Origin: Treponema sp.
GTDB taxonomy: Bacteria > Spirochaetota > Spirochaetia > Treponematales > Treponemataceae
Direction: 5' to 3'
DNA length: 62,988 nucleotides
Assembly: GCA_016294105.1 (NCBI GenBank)
Contig: JAEDCN010000011.1
Coordinates: forward strand, 1 to 62,988
Positions 16,613 through 25,168 of this stretch are shown here, piece after piece (positions within the stretch are counted from its first letter, which is position 1; each line of letters opens with the position of its first letter). The position numbers and the translations under genes are program-made. Under the pieces are notes generated by a model. The model was not told the DNA's origin, did not search any database, and saw nothing but the letters and a program-made list of their open reading frames with translations.

Positions 16613-18337
16613 TTACTTCTTGTTATAGGTTCGCTTTACCTTCTTGGTGGTAGTCATTTCCAGAGCTTCATCAAGAATTGTTACACGAGAAATACGGGCA
16701 TAAGGCTGCAATTTCTTATTTACCTCGGCCACAATATCTTCAACAGATTCTTTAACCACAGAAGTGCTTTCCATGTCACCTCGTACCAGCTTTAGCTTAT
16801 TGAAAAGCTCGTCGGAAGGATAAACCAATGCTTCGATTCCCTCAGACTTGGTAGCTTCATCCATGATGTACCCCTGAACGGTAATCTGCTCAATTTCAGT
16901 AACCAGCTGGAACTGGTTCTCAATTTCTTCTGGATATACGTTCTTTCCACCCTCGGTAACAATCAGATTCTTTGCACGACCAGCCAGGTACAAATAGCCC
17001 TCGCTATCCAGCTTTCCCAAGTCGCCAGTCTTGAACCAGCCGTCCTCGGTAAAGGCCTCAGCAGTTTCTGCTGGCATATTGTAGTAGCCCTTCATAACCA
17101 TGGGACCCTTAACAACTACCTCACCAATACCTTCTGCATCTGGCTCCAGAATCTTCATTTCCATGTGGGAAACAAAATAGCGACCAACGCTTTCAACCTT
17201 AAATTTATCTACTGGATTCAATGCAATGATGGGAGCAGTTTCTGTCAGTCCGTATCCCTGGATAAAGTTGATTCCCAGTTCGTTGTACACCTTGAATACG
17301 CTGGCAGCCAAGGGACCTCCACCACAAATTGCAATTCGTAGGGTAGAAATACTTGCCTTTTCCAATACTGCCTTAAACAGCTTCTTTCCAGGATTTACCT
17401 TGAATACCTTCTTGATAAAGTAGGAAACTCCCATCAAGAAATGCATAATTCCATTTACAACAGGTCCCTTGTCCTTGATTCCCTTCAAGATACCTGCCAA
17501 AAGCTTGTTGAATAACAGAGGAACACCCAAAAGAATGGTGATCTTTCCTTCTCGCAGCTCCTTCAGCATACGGGTAACTGCCATGGTCTTTCCAAATACA
17601 ACCTCTGCACCAACGGACATAGGCTCAATGAAGGCTGCCTGCATGGTATAGGCGTGGTGAATAGGCAACAATGCATAGAATACGTCGGTGTATACCAACT
17701 CCAAGTGGGTCTGGGCAATGTAGCAGTCAGAAACCAGGTTGCGGTGAGAAAGCATTACACCCTTTGGAATACCAGTTGTTCCTGAGGTAAAGAGAATTGC
17801 TGCTGTATCCATTTCCGTGGCAGGAGTAATGGGGGCAGTAGCTGTTGTTTCCAGATTATACACATAGGTTTCGCTGTGCTTGGGAGAAAGTGAATAAATC
17901 TTTGTCCCATTGGGATGGTTCTTGAAGTATTCGTATTTTTCCTCATCAACAAAGAAGAACAGAGGCTTTGCAGTGTTCAGCAAATTCTCAATCTCTGGCT
18001 CATGAAGTCCATAGTCAATGGGGATGATAGTTGCTCCAGCAAACAAAGTGGCCATGTAAACGGTGGCCCACTCAGAGGAGTTCTTTCCAGAAACAGCCAC
18101 ATGGCTTCCCTTTGTAACTCCAGAAACAGCCAGCCAGTTTGCCAGCTTCTTTATGTTCTGCAGTACTTCTGAGTAGCTGCGAGTTACACGCTCTGGAACA
18201 AAGTCGGTAAAACAGGGACGGTCAGGAAACCGTTCCACTGTAATACTGAACATTTCAGGTAAAGTAGGCCATTCCCCAGTAAAGGTTTTTCCTCTCCAAT
18301 CATCTAAAAAAGACCATGGTAATTGATTGTTTTTCAT
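16613..18337 (-). CDS. AMP-binding long-chain acyl-CoA synthetase-like protein
   Basis: A 574-residue member of the ANL superfamily that activates a carboxylic acid as acyl-AMP and probably ligates it to CoA (or an acyl carrier). Seen: the P-loop-like FTSGTTGIPKGVMLSH (about residues 182-197), FIQGYGLTET, the TGDLGKLDSEGYLYLAGRAK hinge, and a C-terminal lysine-rich TTTKKVKRTY segment holding the usual catalytic Lys. Long-chain fatty acid specificity is suggested by overall likeness to FadD-type enzymes and is not proven. Start at 18337 has AGGAAGGA upstream. Expected at the inner membrane face in phospholipid fatty-acid uptake or recycling. Confidence 0.87.
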   Translation of the reverse strand: MKNNQLPWSFLDDWRGKTFTGEWPTLPEMFSITVERFPDRPCFTDFVPERVTRSYSEVLQNIKKLANWLAVSGVTKGSHVAVSGKNSSEWATVYMATLFAGATIIPIDYGLHEPEIENLLNTAKPLFFFVDEEKYEYFKNHPNGTKIYSLSPKHSETYVYNLETTATAPITPATEMDTAAILFTSGTTGIPKGVMLSHRNLVSDCYIAQTHLELVYTDVFYALLPIHHAYTMQAAFIEPMSVGAEVVFGKTMAVTRMLKELREGKITILLGVPLLFNKLLAGILKGIKDKGPVVNGIMHFLMGVSYFIKKVFKVNPGKKLFKAVLEKASISTLRIAICGGGPLAASVFKVYNELGINFIQGYGLTETAPIIALNPVDKFKVESVGRYFVSHMEMKILEPDAEGIGEVVVKGPMVMKGYYNMPAETAEAFTEDGWFKTGDLGKLDSEGYLYLAGRAKNLIVTEGGKNVYPEEIENQFQLVTEIEQITVQGYIMDEATKSEGIEALVYPSDELFNKLKLVRGDMESTSVVKESVEDIVAEVNKKLQPYARISRVTILDEALEMTTTKKVKRTYNKK

Positions 18338-18442
18338 ATTCCTTCCTAAATAGAGACTCTTCTTACACTAAGTATGACACAATTTGAAAAAAAAAGTTGC
18401 AAAAAAAAGAGGGATTTTGTTTTATTTTCCTTATAGATGGGG

Positions 18443-18448
18443 TATAAT
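18443..18448 (+). promoter_or_regulatory. leaderless-type -10 box of the NlpC/P60 gene
   Basis: A consensus TATAAT, followed after 7 nt by ATG 18456 without a Shine-Dalgarno sequence. No good -35 at normal spacing. Confidence 0.55.
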
Positions 18449-18455
18449 TGCAGAT

Positions 18456-19622
18456 ATGTATAAAACCATCTTTAAAATCATCTGCTGTATGGTGCTGTGT
18501 TGGGTCGTTTGTGTTCCATCTTTTTGTCAGGCAGTAGAATCCATGACACCAAATGAATCTCTGGAAGCTCGCCAAAAAATGATTGCCTATAGCAAGCAGT
18601 TTGTTGGTGTACCCTATGTTTATGGGGGAGCCAGTAAAAGCGGCATGGACTGTTCTGGATTGATTTTCACCATTGCAAATGATGCCATTGGAGTAAAGCT
18701 GCCTCGTTCCACCTCTGGTTTGTATAGCACAGTCCGCATCATCAAGGATTCCGAAAAGGAACCAGGAGATTTGGTGTTCTTCAAGACTGTGGGAAGCAAG
18801 ATTTCCCACGTTGGTTTATACATGGGCAATAATCAGTTTATTCATGCCGCCAGCGATGGACCAAATACTGGTGTCATTATTTCTTCATTAAAAGAATCCT
18901 ACTGGAGTAGTACCTATGCTGGTGCTGGACGATTCCTTCCTTCCATTGGAGAGGAACGGATAGCTCTTGTTACAGAGGATAGTTCTAGTTCTACTGGAAC
19001 AGCCCTTTCAGGAGAAAGCAGTCAAGAAGGAAGGCTTTTCGTTTCCTCTGGTAGTGGTTCTTCCGATAATGCTTCCAGCTCCCGTACTTTGGGAATGGAC
19101 AATGGATTTTTGCGAAAGTTCGCCATAGATGGTACCCTCACTGGAGATTGGACCTTCTTTTCTGCAGAGCGATTTCATCTTTTATTCCGTGGTATAACTG
19201 TGGATGCTCACGCCCGCTATCGAGGTAAGAGTGAGCTACAGCCAGGGTTTGGTATTTCCCTTTCTTATGACCCAGAAATGAAGATTCTTCAGATTCCCCT
19301 GCTTTTCTCTTTGACAGTGGCAGAAGGCGTGCGGTTGTATGCTGGGCCAGTATTAACCCTTGGTTCTCCTGTGGAGCCAGGTATTGACACTGGTACACCT
19401 GCAAAGGTAAAGGGCTCTGTTTTCCCAGGCGTACTGGGACTGTGTCTGCAAACTCCCACCCTCAAGGCGGGTAAGGTGCGATTATCCTTGGTTCAGGACA
19501 TTCGCTACACCGTGTTCAACAATATGGACAACGGCGCTCTGTCCATTGTGGATTCCCTGTCTGCAGGATTGGTCTTTTCCACAGGAATTCGTGTAACATT
19601 CCCCATGGAAAATTTTATTTAA
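18456..19622 (+). CDS. secreted NlpC/P60 endopeptidase with beta-rich C-terminal domain
   Basis: A 388-residue exported protein: hydrophobic signal segment (residues 4-22), then an NlpC/P60 (C40) peptidase domain with catalytic Cys66 in MDCSGL, His118 in SHVGLYMG and His130 in QFIHAAS. This family cleaves peptidoglycan stem peptides. A Ser/Gly-rich linker (about 175-210) leads to a C-terminal region (about 215-388) of alternating polar/hydrophobic strands that resembles an outer-membrane beta-barrel and ends IRVTFPMENFI. That combination is unusual. I chose ATG 18456 because it begins the signal peptide and follows TATAAT by 7 nt. The downstream lipoprotein gene starts 4 nt after the stop. 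Confidence 0.83.
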   Translation: MYKTIFKIICCMVLCWVVCVPSFCQAVESMTPNESLEARQKMIAYSKQFVGVPYVYGGASKSGMDCSGLIFTIANDAIGVKLPRSTSGLYSTVRIIKDSEKEPGDLVFFKTVGSKISHVGLYMGNNQFIHAASDGPNTGVIISSLKESYWSSTYAGAGRFLPSIGEERIALVTEDSSSSTGTALSGESSQEGRLFVSSGSGSSDNASSSRTLGMDNGFLRKFAIDGTLTGDWTFFSAERFHLLFRGITVDAHARYRGKSELQPGFGISLSYDPEMKILQIPLLFSLTVAEGVRLYAGPVLTLGSPVEPGIDTGTPAKVKGSVFPGVLGLCLQTPTLKAGKVRLSLVQDIRYTVFNNMDNGALSIVDSLSAGLVFSTGIRVTFPMENFI

Positions 19623-19626
19623 AAGC

Positions 19627-20412
19627 ATGGATCTGATGAAAACTCATTCTGTACGAACAATTTTCTTGTGCTTGGCTCTTGCAGCGTGTATCTGCCTATT
19701 CACCGCCTGTTCTCCTGTACTTAAGGTGGCTGTAGCTACTGATGGATCTATTACCTATTCTGTGGAAAGCTCCGTTTCCCCTCTCATCGAAGATACTGTT
19801 CGTTCCTTCACTGGTGCTGGGGAAGAGTTGCCCTTATTCAACAAGGCTCAAATTTTGCAGGCTCTCAAGTCTGCGGGGCTTTCCTTTGTCGGTGTAGAAA
19901 CTCCCAGTACTAGCTCCTTGATTGTTTCTGCCCGCATAGAAGCTGTTTCTCCACAAACAGCCCCTGTAATGAAGCTTTCAGATGGTTCCGTGTGTCAGGA
20001 TATGGTTCAGCAGGTTTCTGGTGCCATTGGCTATTTCCATTCATCAGAAGTAGGGGGACGCAAGCTCGTGCTTACCATTTCTCCTCAGGTACTGCAGCAG
20101 GTGATGGACATTATGCCCTTAGAAACAGCTGAATACCTAGATTTGCTTTCTGCTCCTATTCTCACTGGAGAACAGCTGTCTGCCAGCGAATATACCGATT
20201 TAATTTCTATTGTCTACGGTGGTAGCGTAGCTCAAGAATTAGAGTCTGCCAAGGTAAAGATTCTCGTTACCGCCCCATCTGCTGTGCAATCTGCTTCTGT
20301 TTCCCATGCTGCAGGAACAGCCCACACCCAAGGTCGCTATGTGGAATTCACTCTTGGTTTGCCAGAACTTTTATCGAATCTTGGTCGAATCGAATTCACT
20401 GTTGTATACTGA
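19627..20412 (+). CDS. putative lipoprotein, function unknown
   Basis: A 261-residue protein with a lipoprotein signal peptide: hydrophobic core at about residues 11-25 and spirochaetal lipobox FTAC (Cys28). The mature part is mixed alpha/beta with no motif I recognise. It starts 4 nt after the NlpC/P60 stop and is surely cotranscribed, which suggests a role at the cell envelope with that protein. ATG 19636 is an alternative start. Confidence 0.7.
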   Translation: MDLMKTHSVRTIFLCLALAACICLFTACSPVLKVAVATDGSITYSVESSVSPLIEDTVRSFTGAGEELPLFNKAQILQALKSAGLSFVGVETPSTSSLIVSARIEAVSPQTAPVMKLSDGSVCQDMVQQVSGAIGYFHSSEVGGRKLVLTISPQVLQQVMDIMPLETAEYLDLLSAPILTGEQLSASEYTDLISIVYGGSVAQELESAKVKILVTAPSAVQSASVSHAAGTAHTQGRYVEFTLGLPELLSNLGRIEFTVVY

Positions 20413-20420
20413 TTGTACTT

Positions 20421-20438
20421 TTGTGAAAAATTTCACAA
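20421..20438. promoter_or_regulatory. Rex-like operator before the NADH-linked hydrogenase operon
   Basis: A perfect inverted repeat TTGTGAAA-AA-TTTCACAA, matching the known Rex binding consensus (TTGTGAA...TTCACAA). Rex represses redox genes and leaves DNA when NADH/NAD is high. The right half-site includes TTCACA (20432-20437), which could serve as -35 for a TATAAA about 18 nt on, so bound Rex would block transcription. No rex gene is in the window. Confidence 0.75.
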
Positions 20439-20587
20439 ATAAATCGGTTTAATTATATAAAATTATCGTTAATTTAATATCTCTAAATTTTTACCTGTTG
20501 CAGAAAAGTATAAATCTGAGTATACTGATAAAAGATTATCTATAATGAGCTGAAAAAGGCAAATTATATTACAAGATGGGGGTTACT

Positions 20588-21070
20588 ATGGCTGAAAATG
20601 CAACCATTCAGTTTTCCAAGGAACTTGATGCATTCATCGAGGAATGGAAAAACAAGCCTGGAAATCTGATTATGATTCTCCACAGAGTACAGGAGGAATT
20701 TGGTTATATTTCCAAAGAAGCTGCTTGTGCTGTAGCAGAACGCACTAATTCAACACTAGCTCGAGTGTTCGGAGTTATGACATTCTATCATTTCTTCAAA
20801 ACACAGAAGCCCGGAAAGAACAAGATTAGCGTTTGTCTCGGTACTGCTTGCTATCTCAAGGGCGGTCAGGATTTGATAGACGAAGCTCGTTCTATCCTGG
20901 GATTGACACCAGAAGATATTTCCACAGCGGACGGATTGTTCTCTGTAGAGCCTGTACGTTGTATTGGATGTTGTGGTCTTGCTCCAGTTCTCACTGTAAA
21001 TGGTGATGTATACGGAAAGTTAGGCAAGTCCCAGATGGCTGGTATCATCGATAAGTATAAGAACGCTTAA
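20588..21070 (+). CDS. hydC: NuoE-like subunit of NADH-linked [FeFe]-hydrogenase (HydC/HndA)
   Basis: A 160-residue NuoE/24-kDa-type subunit with a C-terminal thioredoxin-like [2Fe-2S] domain: ligands in CLGTACYLKGG (C-x4-C) and CIGCCGLAPVL. The N-terminal helical part (FGYISKEAACAVAER) is also typical. It would carry electrons between HydB and HydA in an electron-bifurcating complex. I prefer ATG 20588, 5 nt after GGGGG, over ATG 20576. Promoter-like TATACT (20521) and TATAAT (20541) lie between the Rex-like site and the gene. Confidence 0.92.
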   Translation: MAENATIQFSKELDAFIEEWKNKPGNLIMILHRVQEEFGYISKEAACAVAERTNSTLARVFGVMTFYHFFKTQKPGKNKISVCLGTACYLKGGQDLIDEARSILGLTPEDISTADGLFSVEPVRCIGCCGLAPVLTVNGDVYGKLGKSQMAGIIDKYKNA

Positions 21071-21078
21071 CTTGAGTC

Positions 21079-21100
21079 TTGTTAGATTCTAATCTAGCAA
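21079..21100 (+). other. intercistronic inverted repeat after hydC
   Basis: TTGTTAGATT-CT-AATCTAGCAA, one mismatch. A possible mRNA-stability hairpin or weak attenuator. The spacing is not that of a Rex site. Confidence 0.5.
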
Positions 21101-21162
21101 AATGAAAGTGACTTTCTGGGAAAATAATCCAGGATGAATCGTAATTTGCAGGAGTTGATTGA

Positions 21163-21549
21163 ATGGCAAAATTGACGTTAGAAGGCTTACGTGCATTACG
21201 TGAGCAGGTGAAAAAAACGCTTCAAAGAAGAGACCCTGAAGGAAAGGGGATTCAAGTTATAGTTGGAATGGGAACTTGTGGTATCGCTGCTGGTGGAAAG
21301 GATACCTTCAAGGCATTCTTGGACGAAGTAGAAGCCAAGAATCTTGATTCCCAGGTAATCGTTCGTCAGTCTGGTTGTATGGGACGCTGTGCCGATGAGC
21401 CTACTGTAGAAGTTGTTGTTCCTGGTATGGAAACTGTAATGTATGGAAAGGTGACACCTGCTGTTGCAAAAGACATTGTTCAAACTCACCTTATTGACAA
21501 GAAACTGTTGGACAATCTCATTGTAGAGCGTCTTGCACCTGCTAAATAA
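21163..21549 (+). CDS. HndB-like (2Fe-2S) ferredoxin-domain protein
   Basis: A 128-residue protein with a thioredoxin-like ferredoxin domain. The motifs GMGTCGIAAGG and SGCMGRCADEP give only three obvious ligand cysteines, which is the pattern of HndB from NADP-reducing hydrogenase operons. The order here (NuoE-like, HndB-like, NuoF-like, HydA) is that of hndABCD. It probably forms an extra subunit of the complex. AGGAG lies 8 nt before ATG 21163. It ends 16 nt before hydB. Confidence 0.85.
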   Translation: MAKLTLEGLRALREQVKKTLQRRDPEGKGIQVIVGMGTCGIAAGGKDTFKAFLDEVEAKNLDSQVIVRQSGCMGRCADEPTVEVVVPGMETVMYGKVTPAVAKDIVQTHLIDKKLLDNLIVERLAPAK

Positions 21550-21565
21550 GGAACTGGAGGATACT

Positions 21566-23347
21566 ATGTCTTACACACACTTTATTCTTGTTTGTGGCGG
21601 AACCGCTTGTGAATCCAGCAGTTCCAACGATATTTATCAGCGGCTTTTGGAAGAAGCTGCAAAGCAGGGCGTTGGAGACAGCGTTCAGATTGTAAAGACA
21701 GGTTGTTTCGGTTTCTGTGAGAAGGGACCTGTTGTAAAGGTTCTTCCCGAAGATTCTTTCTATGTTGAAGTAAAGCCTGAAGATGCAAGTGAGATTATCT
21801 CCGAGCAGGTTATCATGGGACGAGAAGTAACTCGCCTGCTGTACGACAAGGAAAAGAAAAGCCGTGAGGAAGTTCAAGAAATCCAGTTCTATCAGAAGCA
21901 GATGCGTGTTGCTCTGAGAAACTGTGGTTTTATCAATCCTGAAGATATTAACGAATACATCGGACGTGACGGATACTTGGCTTTGGAAAAGGCCCTGTTC
22001 GAAATGTCTGGCGAAGATATCGTAAACGAGGTTAAGAAGTCTGGTTTGCGTGGTCGTGGTGGTGCAGGATTCCCCACTGGTCTCAAGTGGGAAACTGCTA
22101 TGAAGGCCCCTGGAGATACCAAGTACGTTGTATGTAATGCTGACGAGGGAGACCCTGGTGCATACATGGACCGTTCTACCATCGAAGGTGACCCACACTC
22201 TGTTATCGAAGCCATGATTATCTGTGGTAAGGCCATTGGTGCTCACCAGGGATTTGTATACATCCGTGCAGAGTATCCTTTGGCTATTGAGCGCCTCCAG
22301 ATTGCTATGGACCAGGCCCACGAGTTGGGACTTTTGGGTAAGGACATCCTTGGTTCAGGCTTTGACTTTGACATCGAGATTCGTCTTGGTGCTGGTGCCT
22401 TCGTTTGTGGTGAGGAAACAGCCTTGCTGCGCTCCATCGAAGGTCTCCGTGGTATGCCTACTCCCAAGCCACCCTTCCCAGCTATCAGCGGATTGTGGGG
22501 CTGTCCTACTATCATCAACAACGTAGAAACTTGGGCAAATATTCCTGTAATCCTGACAAAGGGTGCCGACTGGTTCTCCAGCATTGGTACTGCTGACTCC
22601 AAGGGAACAAAGGTTTTCGCTCTGACTGGTAAGGTAAACAACTCTGGTCTTGTTGAAGTTCCCATGGGAACAACCCTCCGTGAAATCATCTTCGAGATTG
22701 GTGGCGGAATCAAGAACGGAAAGAAGTTCAAGGGTGTTCAGACTGGTGGACCTTCCGGTGGTATTATCACCGAAGAGCACTTGGATACACCAATCGACTT
22801 TGGTGCTTTGACACGGCTGGGCTCCATGATGGGTTCTGGTGGAATGATTGTTATGGACGAGGACGACTGTGTTATCGACGTAGCTAAGTTCTACATGGAA
22901 TTCTGTGTGGATGAGTCCTGCGGAAAGTGTTCTCCCTGCCGAATCGGAACTCGCCAGATGTACACCATCCTGGACAAGATTTCTCAGGGCCGGGGAACTA
23001 TGGATGACCTGCAGAAGCTGAAGGATATTGGTCAGGCTATGCAGCTGTCTTCCTTGTGTGCCTTGGGACAGTCCGCTCCTAACCCAGCTCTTTCTACTCT
23101 GAAGAAATTTGAAGCTGAATACATTGAGCACATCAAGGACAAGAAGTGTGCCGCTGGTAAGTGTAAGAAGCTGATTCAGTTCATCATCACTGACAAGTGT
23201 ATTGGTTGTACCGCTTGTGCCCGCCAGTGTCCTTCCAACTGTATCAGTGGAGAGCGCAAGGCTCAGCACACCATTGACCAGACCAAGTGCATCAAGTGTG
23301 GTGCTTGTGAAGCAGCTTGTAAGTTCAGTGCCATTATCAAGAAATAA
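21566..23347 (+). CDS. hydB: NuoF-like NADH-binding subunit of [FeFe]-hydrogenase (HydB/HndC)
   Basis: A 593-residue flavoprotein. N-terminal thioredoxin-like [2Fe-2S] domain (VCGGTACESS, GCFGFCEKGP), then the NuoF core with NADH-binding GRGGAGFPTG (about residue 165) and FMN-contacting ADEGDPGAYMDRS, a [4Fe-4S] site ESCGKCSPCRIGT, and two C-terminal [4Fe-4S] sets (CIGCTACARQCPSNC, CIKCGACEAACK). It takes or gives electrons as NAD(H) and is the likely bifurcation site. I chose ATG 21566, 5 nt after GGAGG; an in-frame ATG at 21533 lies inside the upstream gene. Confidence 0.95.
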   Translation: MSYTHFILVCGGTACESSSSNDIYQRLLEEAAKQGVGDSVQIVKTGCFGFCEKGPVVKVLPEDSFYVEVKPEDASEIISEQVIMGREVTRLLYDKEKKSREEVQEIQFYQKQMRVALRNCGFINPEDINEYIGRDGYLALEKALFEMSGEDIVNEVKKSGLRGRGGAGFPTGLKWETAMKAPGDTKYVVCNADEGDPGAYMDRSTIEGDPHSVIEAMIICGKAIGAHQGFVYIRAEYPLAIERLQIAMDQAHELGLLGKDILGSGFDFDIEIRLGAGAFVCGEETALLRSIEGLRGMPTPKPPFPAISGLWGCPTIINNVETWANIPVILTKGADWFSSIGTADSKGTKVFALTGKVNNSGLVEVPMGTTLREIIFEIGGGIKNGKKFKGVQTGGPSGGIITEEHLDTPIDFGALTRLGSMMGSGGMIVMDEDDCVIDVAKFYMEFCVDESCGKCSPCRIGTRQMYTILDKISQGRGTMDDLQKLKDIGQAMQLSSLCALGQSAPNPALSTLKKFEAEYIEHIKDKKCAAGKCKKLIQFIITDKCIGCTACARQCPSNCISGERKAQHTIDQTKCIKCGACEAACKFSAIIKK

Positions 23348-23359
23348 GGAGGTGATTTG

Positions 23360-25114
23360 ATGGTTAATGCAACAATAAATGGAAAACCTGTCTGTGTAGA
23401 AGAAGGAACCACCATTCTCCAGGCAGCACGGCAGATTGATATAAAGATTCCTACCCTGTGTCACAACCCTGACCTTCCAGCATGGGCTTCTTGTGGTATT
23501 TGTATCGTGCGTCTTGCTGGTACTTCCAAGATGATTCGTGCTTGTTGTACAGCAGTAACTGAGGGAATGAGTGTTATTACTCACGATCCTGCAATCGTTC
23601 AGGCTCGTCGTACCGTTTTGGAGCTGATTCTTTCCAATCACCCCGATGATTGTCTGCGCTGTTCTCGCAACAATAAGTGTGAGCTGCAGAATCTTGCTGC
23701 TGATTTTGGTCTGCGCACCGTTCGTTTTGATAAGATTTTGAAGGAGCAGCCCATTGATGATTCCAATGACGCTATCGTTCTTGACCGCGACAAGTGTATC
23801 AACTGTGGTCGCTGTGTTGAGGCTTGTCAGCTGATGCAGAACGTTTGGGCTCTGGAATATACAGGACGTGGTGACAAAACCATGATTGGACCTGTTAGTG
23901 GTGTTAATCTGGCAAACAGCCCCTGTGTACGCTGTGGTCAGTGTGCCGTTCACTGTCCTACAGGTGCTATTTCTTCTAGCCACTCCAACCGCAAGCTGTG
24001 GGACAGAATCTGCGATCCAGAAATCACTACAGCTGTACAGATTGCACCTTCTGTACGTGTTGCCATTGGTGAGGAATTCGGATTGGAGCCAGGCGAAATA
24101 TCTTCCAAGAAGATTTACACCGCTCTTCGCCGTATCGGATTCGACTATGTGTTCGATACAAACTTTGGTGCAGACCTTACTATTATGGAAGAAGCTACAG
24201 AGTTCGTAGAGCGTTTGTCTGCTGGTGGTCCCTTCCCCATGTTTACCAGCTGCTGTCCAGGATGGGTTGACTATGCAGAGAAGAATTATCACGACCTGCT
24301 GCCTAACCTGTCTTCTGCTAAGAGTCCCCAGCAGATGCAGGGTGCTATTACCAAGACCTACTGGGCAGAAAAGATGGGATTGGATCCCGCAAAGGTTTGC
24401 TCAGTTTCTGTAATGCCTTGTACTGCAAAGAAATATGAATCTCGCCGTGATGAAACCATGAAGTCTTCTGGTTATTCCGACGTAGATATTTCTATCACTA
24501 CCCGTGAGTTTGCTCGATTGATTCGTCAGGCTGGAATCGATTTCCACGCCTTGGAAGACAGCGAAGCCGATAACCCACTGGGAGGATACACTGGTGCAGG
24601 TACCATCTTTGGTGCAACTGGTGGTGTAATGGAAGCTGCAGTTCGCAGTGCCTACCACTTTGCCACAGGAGAAGAGCTGGCTGATGTTAACCTGACACCT
24701 GTTCGAGGCTTGGAAGATGTAAAGAGCTTTGAGGTAGAGGTAGCTGGTAAGAAGCTGCGTCTGGGTGTTGTTCACCAGTTGGGTAACGTAGATAAGGTTG
24801 TTCAGGAAATCCGTGAAGCTATTGCTGCTGGAAAAGAGCCTCCCTACCACTTCATTGAGGTAATGGCTTGTCGTGGTGGATGTGTAAGTGGTGGTGGTCA
24901 GCCCTACGGTTCCAATGATGAGATTCGTGCTAAGCGTGCAGCTGGCTTGTATCAGGACGACGAGAACTGTGAGATTCGCGTAAGTCACAAGAATCCTCAC
25001 ATTATCGAGCTGTACGACAGCTTCTTGAAGAAGCCAGGTGGAGAAAAAGCCCACCACTTGTTGCACACTCATTATACAGAACGAAAGCTGTATAACTACG
25101 AGGTACAAGAATAA
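23360..25114 (+). CDS. hydA: catalytic subunit of NADH-linked [FeFe]-hydrogenase (HydA/HndD)
   Basis: A 584-residue group A3-type enzyme. N-terminal plant-type [2Fe-2S] domain (CHNPDLPAWASCGIC, then ACC), a His-Cys3 cluster (NHPDDCLRCSRNNKCELQ), two [4Fe-4S] sets (CINCGRCVEAC, CVRCGQCAVHC) and an H domain with TSCCPGWVDY, MPCTAKKYE and EVMACRGGCVSGGG, all intact. With HydB and HydC it would couple H2 to NAD(H) and ferredoxin. Its C-terminal extension is short (ends YNYEVQE). ATG 23360 lies 7 nt after AAGGAGG; an adjacent TTG is in frame. The maturases HydE, HydF and HydG are not in the window. Confidence 0.95.
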   Translation: MVNATINGKPVCVEEGTTILQAARQIDIKIPTLCHNPDLPAWASCGICIVRLAGTSKMIRACCTAVTEGMSVITHDPAIVQARRTVLELILSNHPDDCLRCSRNNKCELQNLAADFGLRTVRFDKILKEQPIDDSNDAIVLDRDKCINCGRCVEACQLMQNVWALEYTGRGDKTMIGPVSGVNLANSPCVRCGQCAVHCPTGAISSSHSNRKLWDRICDPEITTAVQIAPSVRVAIGEEFGLEPGEISSKKIYTALRRIGFDYVFDTNFGADLTIMEEATEFVERLSAGGPFPMFTSCCPGWVDYAEKNYHDLLPNLSSAKSPQQMQGAITKTYWAEKMGLDPAKVCSVSVMPCTAKKYESRRDETMKSSGYSDVDISITTREFARLIRQAGIDFHALEDSEADNPLGGYTGAGTIFGATGGVMEAAVRSAYHFATGEELADVNLTPVRGLEDVKSFEVEVAGKKLRLGVVHQLGNVDKVVQEIREAIAAGKEPPYHFIEVMACRGGCVSGGGQPYGSNDEIRAKRAAGLYQDDENCEIRVSHKNPHIIELYDSFLKKPGGEKAHHLLHTHYTERKLYNYEVQE

Positions 25115-25120
25115 TTAACC

Positions 25121-25168
25121 AAAAGGGTAGAGCTTGAAGTGCAGTGCACTTTGACTCTACCTTTTTTT
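25121..25168 (+). terminator. terminator of the hydrogenase operon
   Basis: GGTAGAG (25126-25132) pairs with CTCTACC (25155-25161), with an inner palindrome AAGTGCAGTGCACTT-like segment at the tip, followed by seven Ts. The embedded AAGTG/CACTT palindrome resembles that of the ftsK terminator. Confidence 0.8.

Noticed and set aside
21079..21100. A second Rex site between hydC and the HndB-like gene
   Set aside because: The inverted repeat is 22 bp with a 2-bp centre and lacks TTGTGA/TCACAA half-sites.
22355..24292. A 645-codon open frame on the minus strand across hydB and hydA
   Set aside because: It is antisense to two certain genes with every functional motif intact on the plus strand. 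Its product is a low-complexity Thr/Ser/Leu-rich sequence with no family features and no ribosome binding site.
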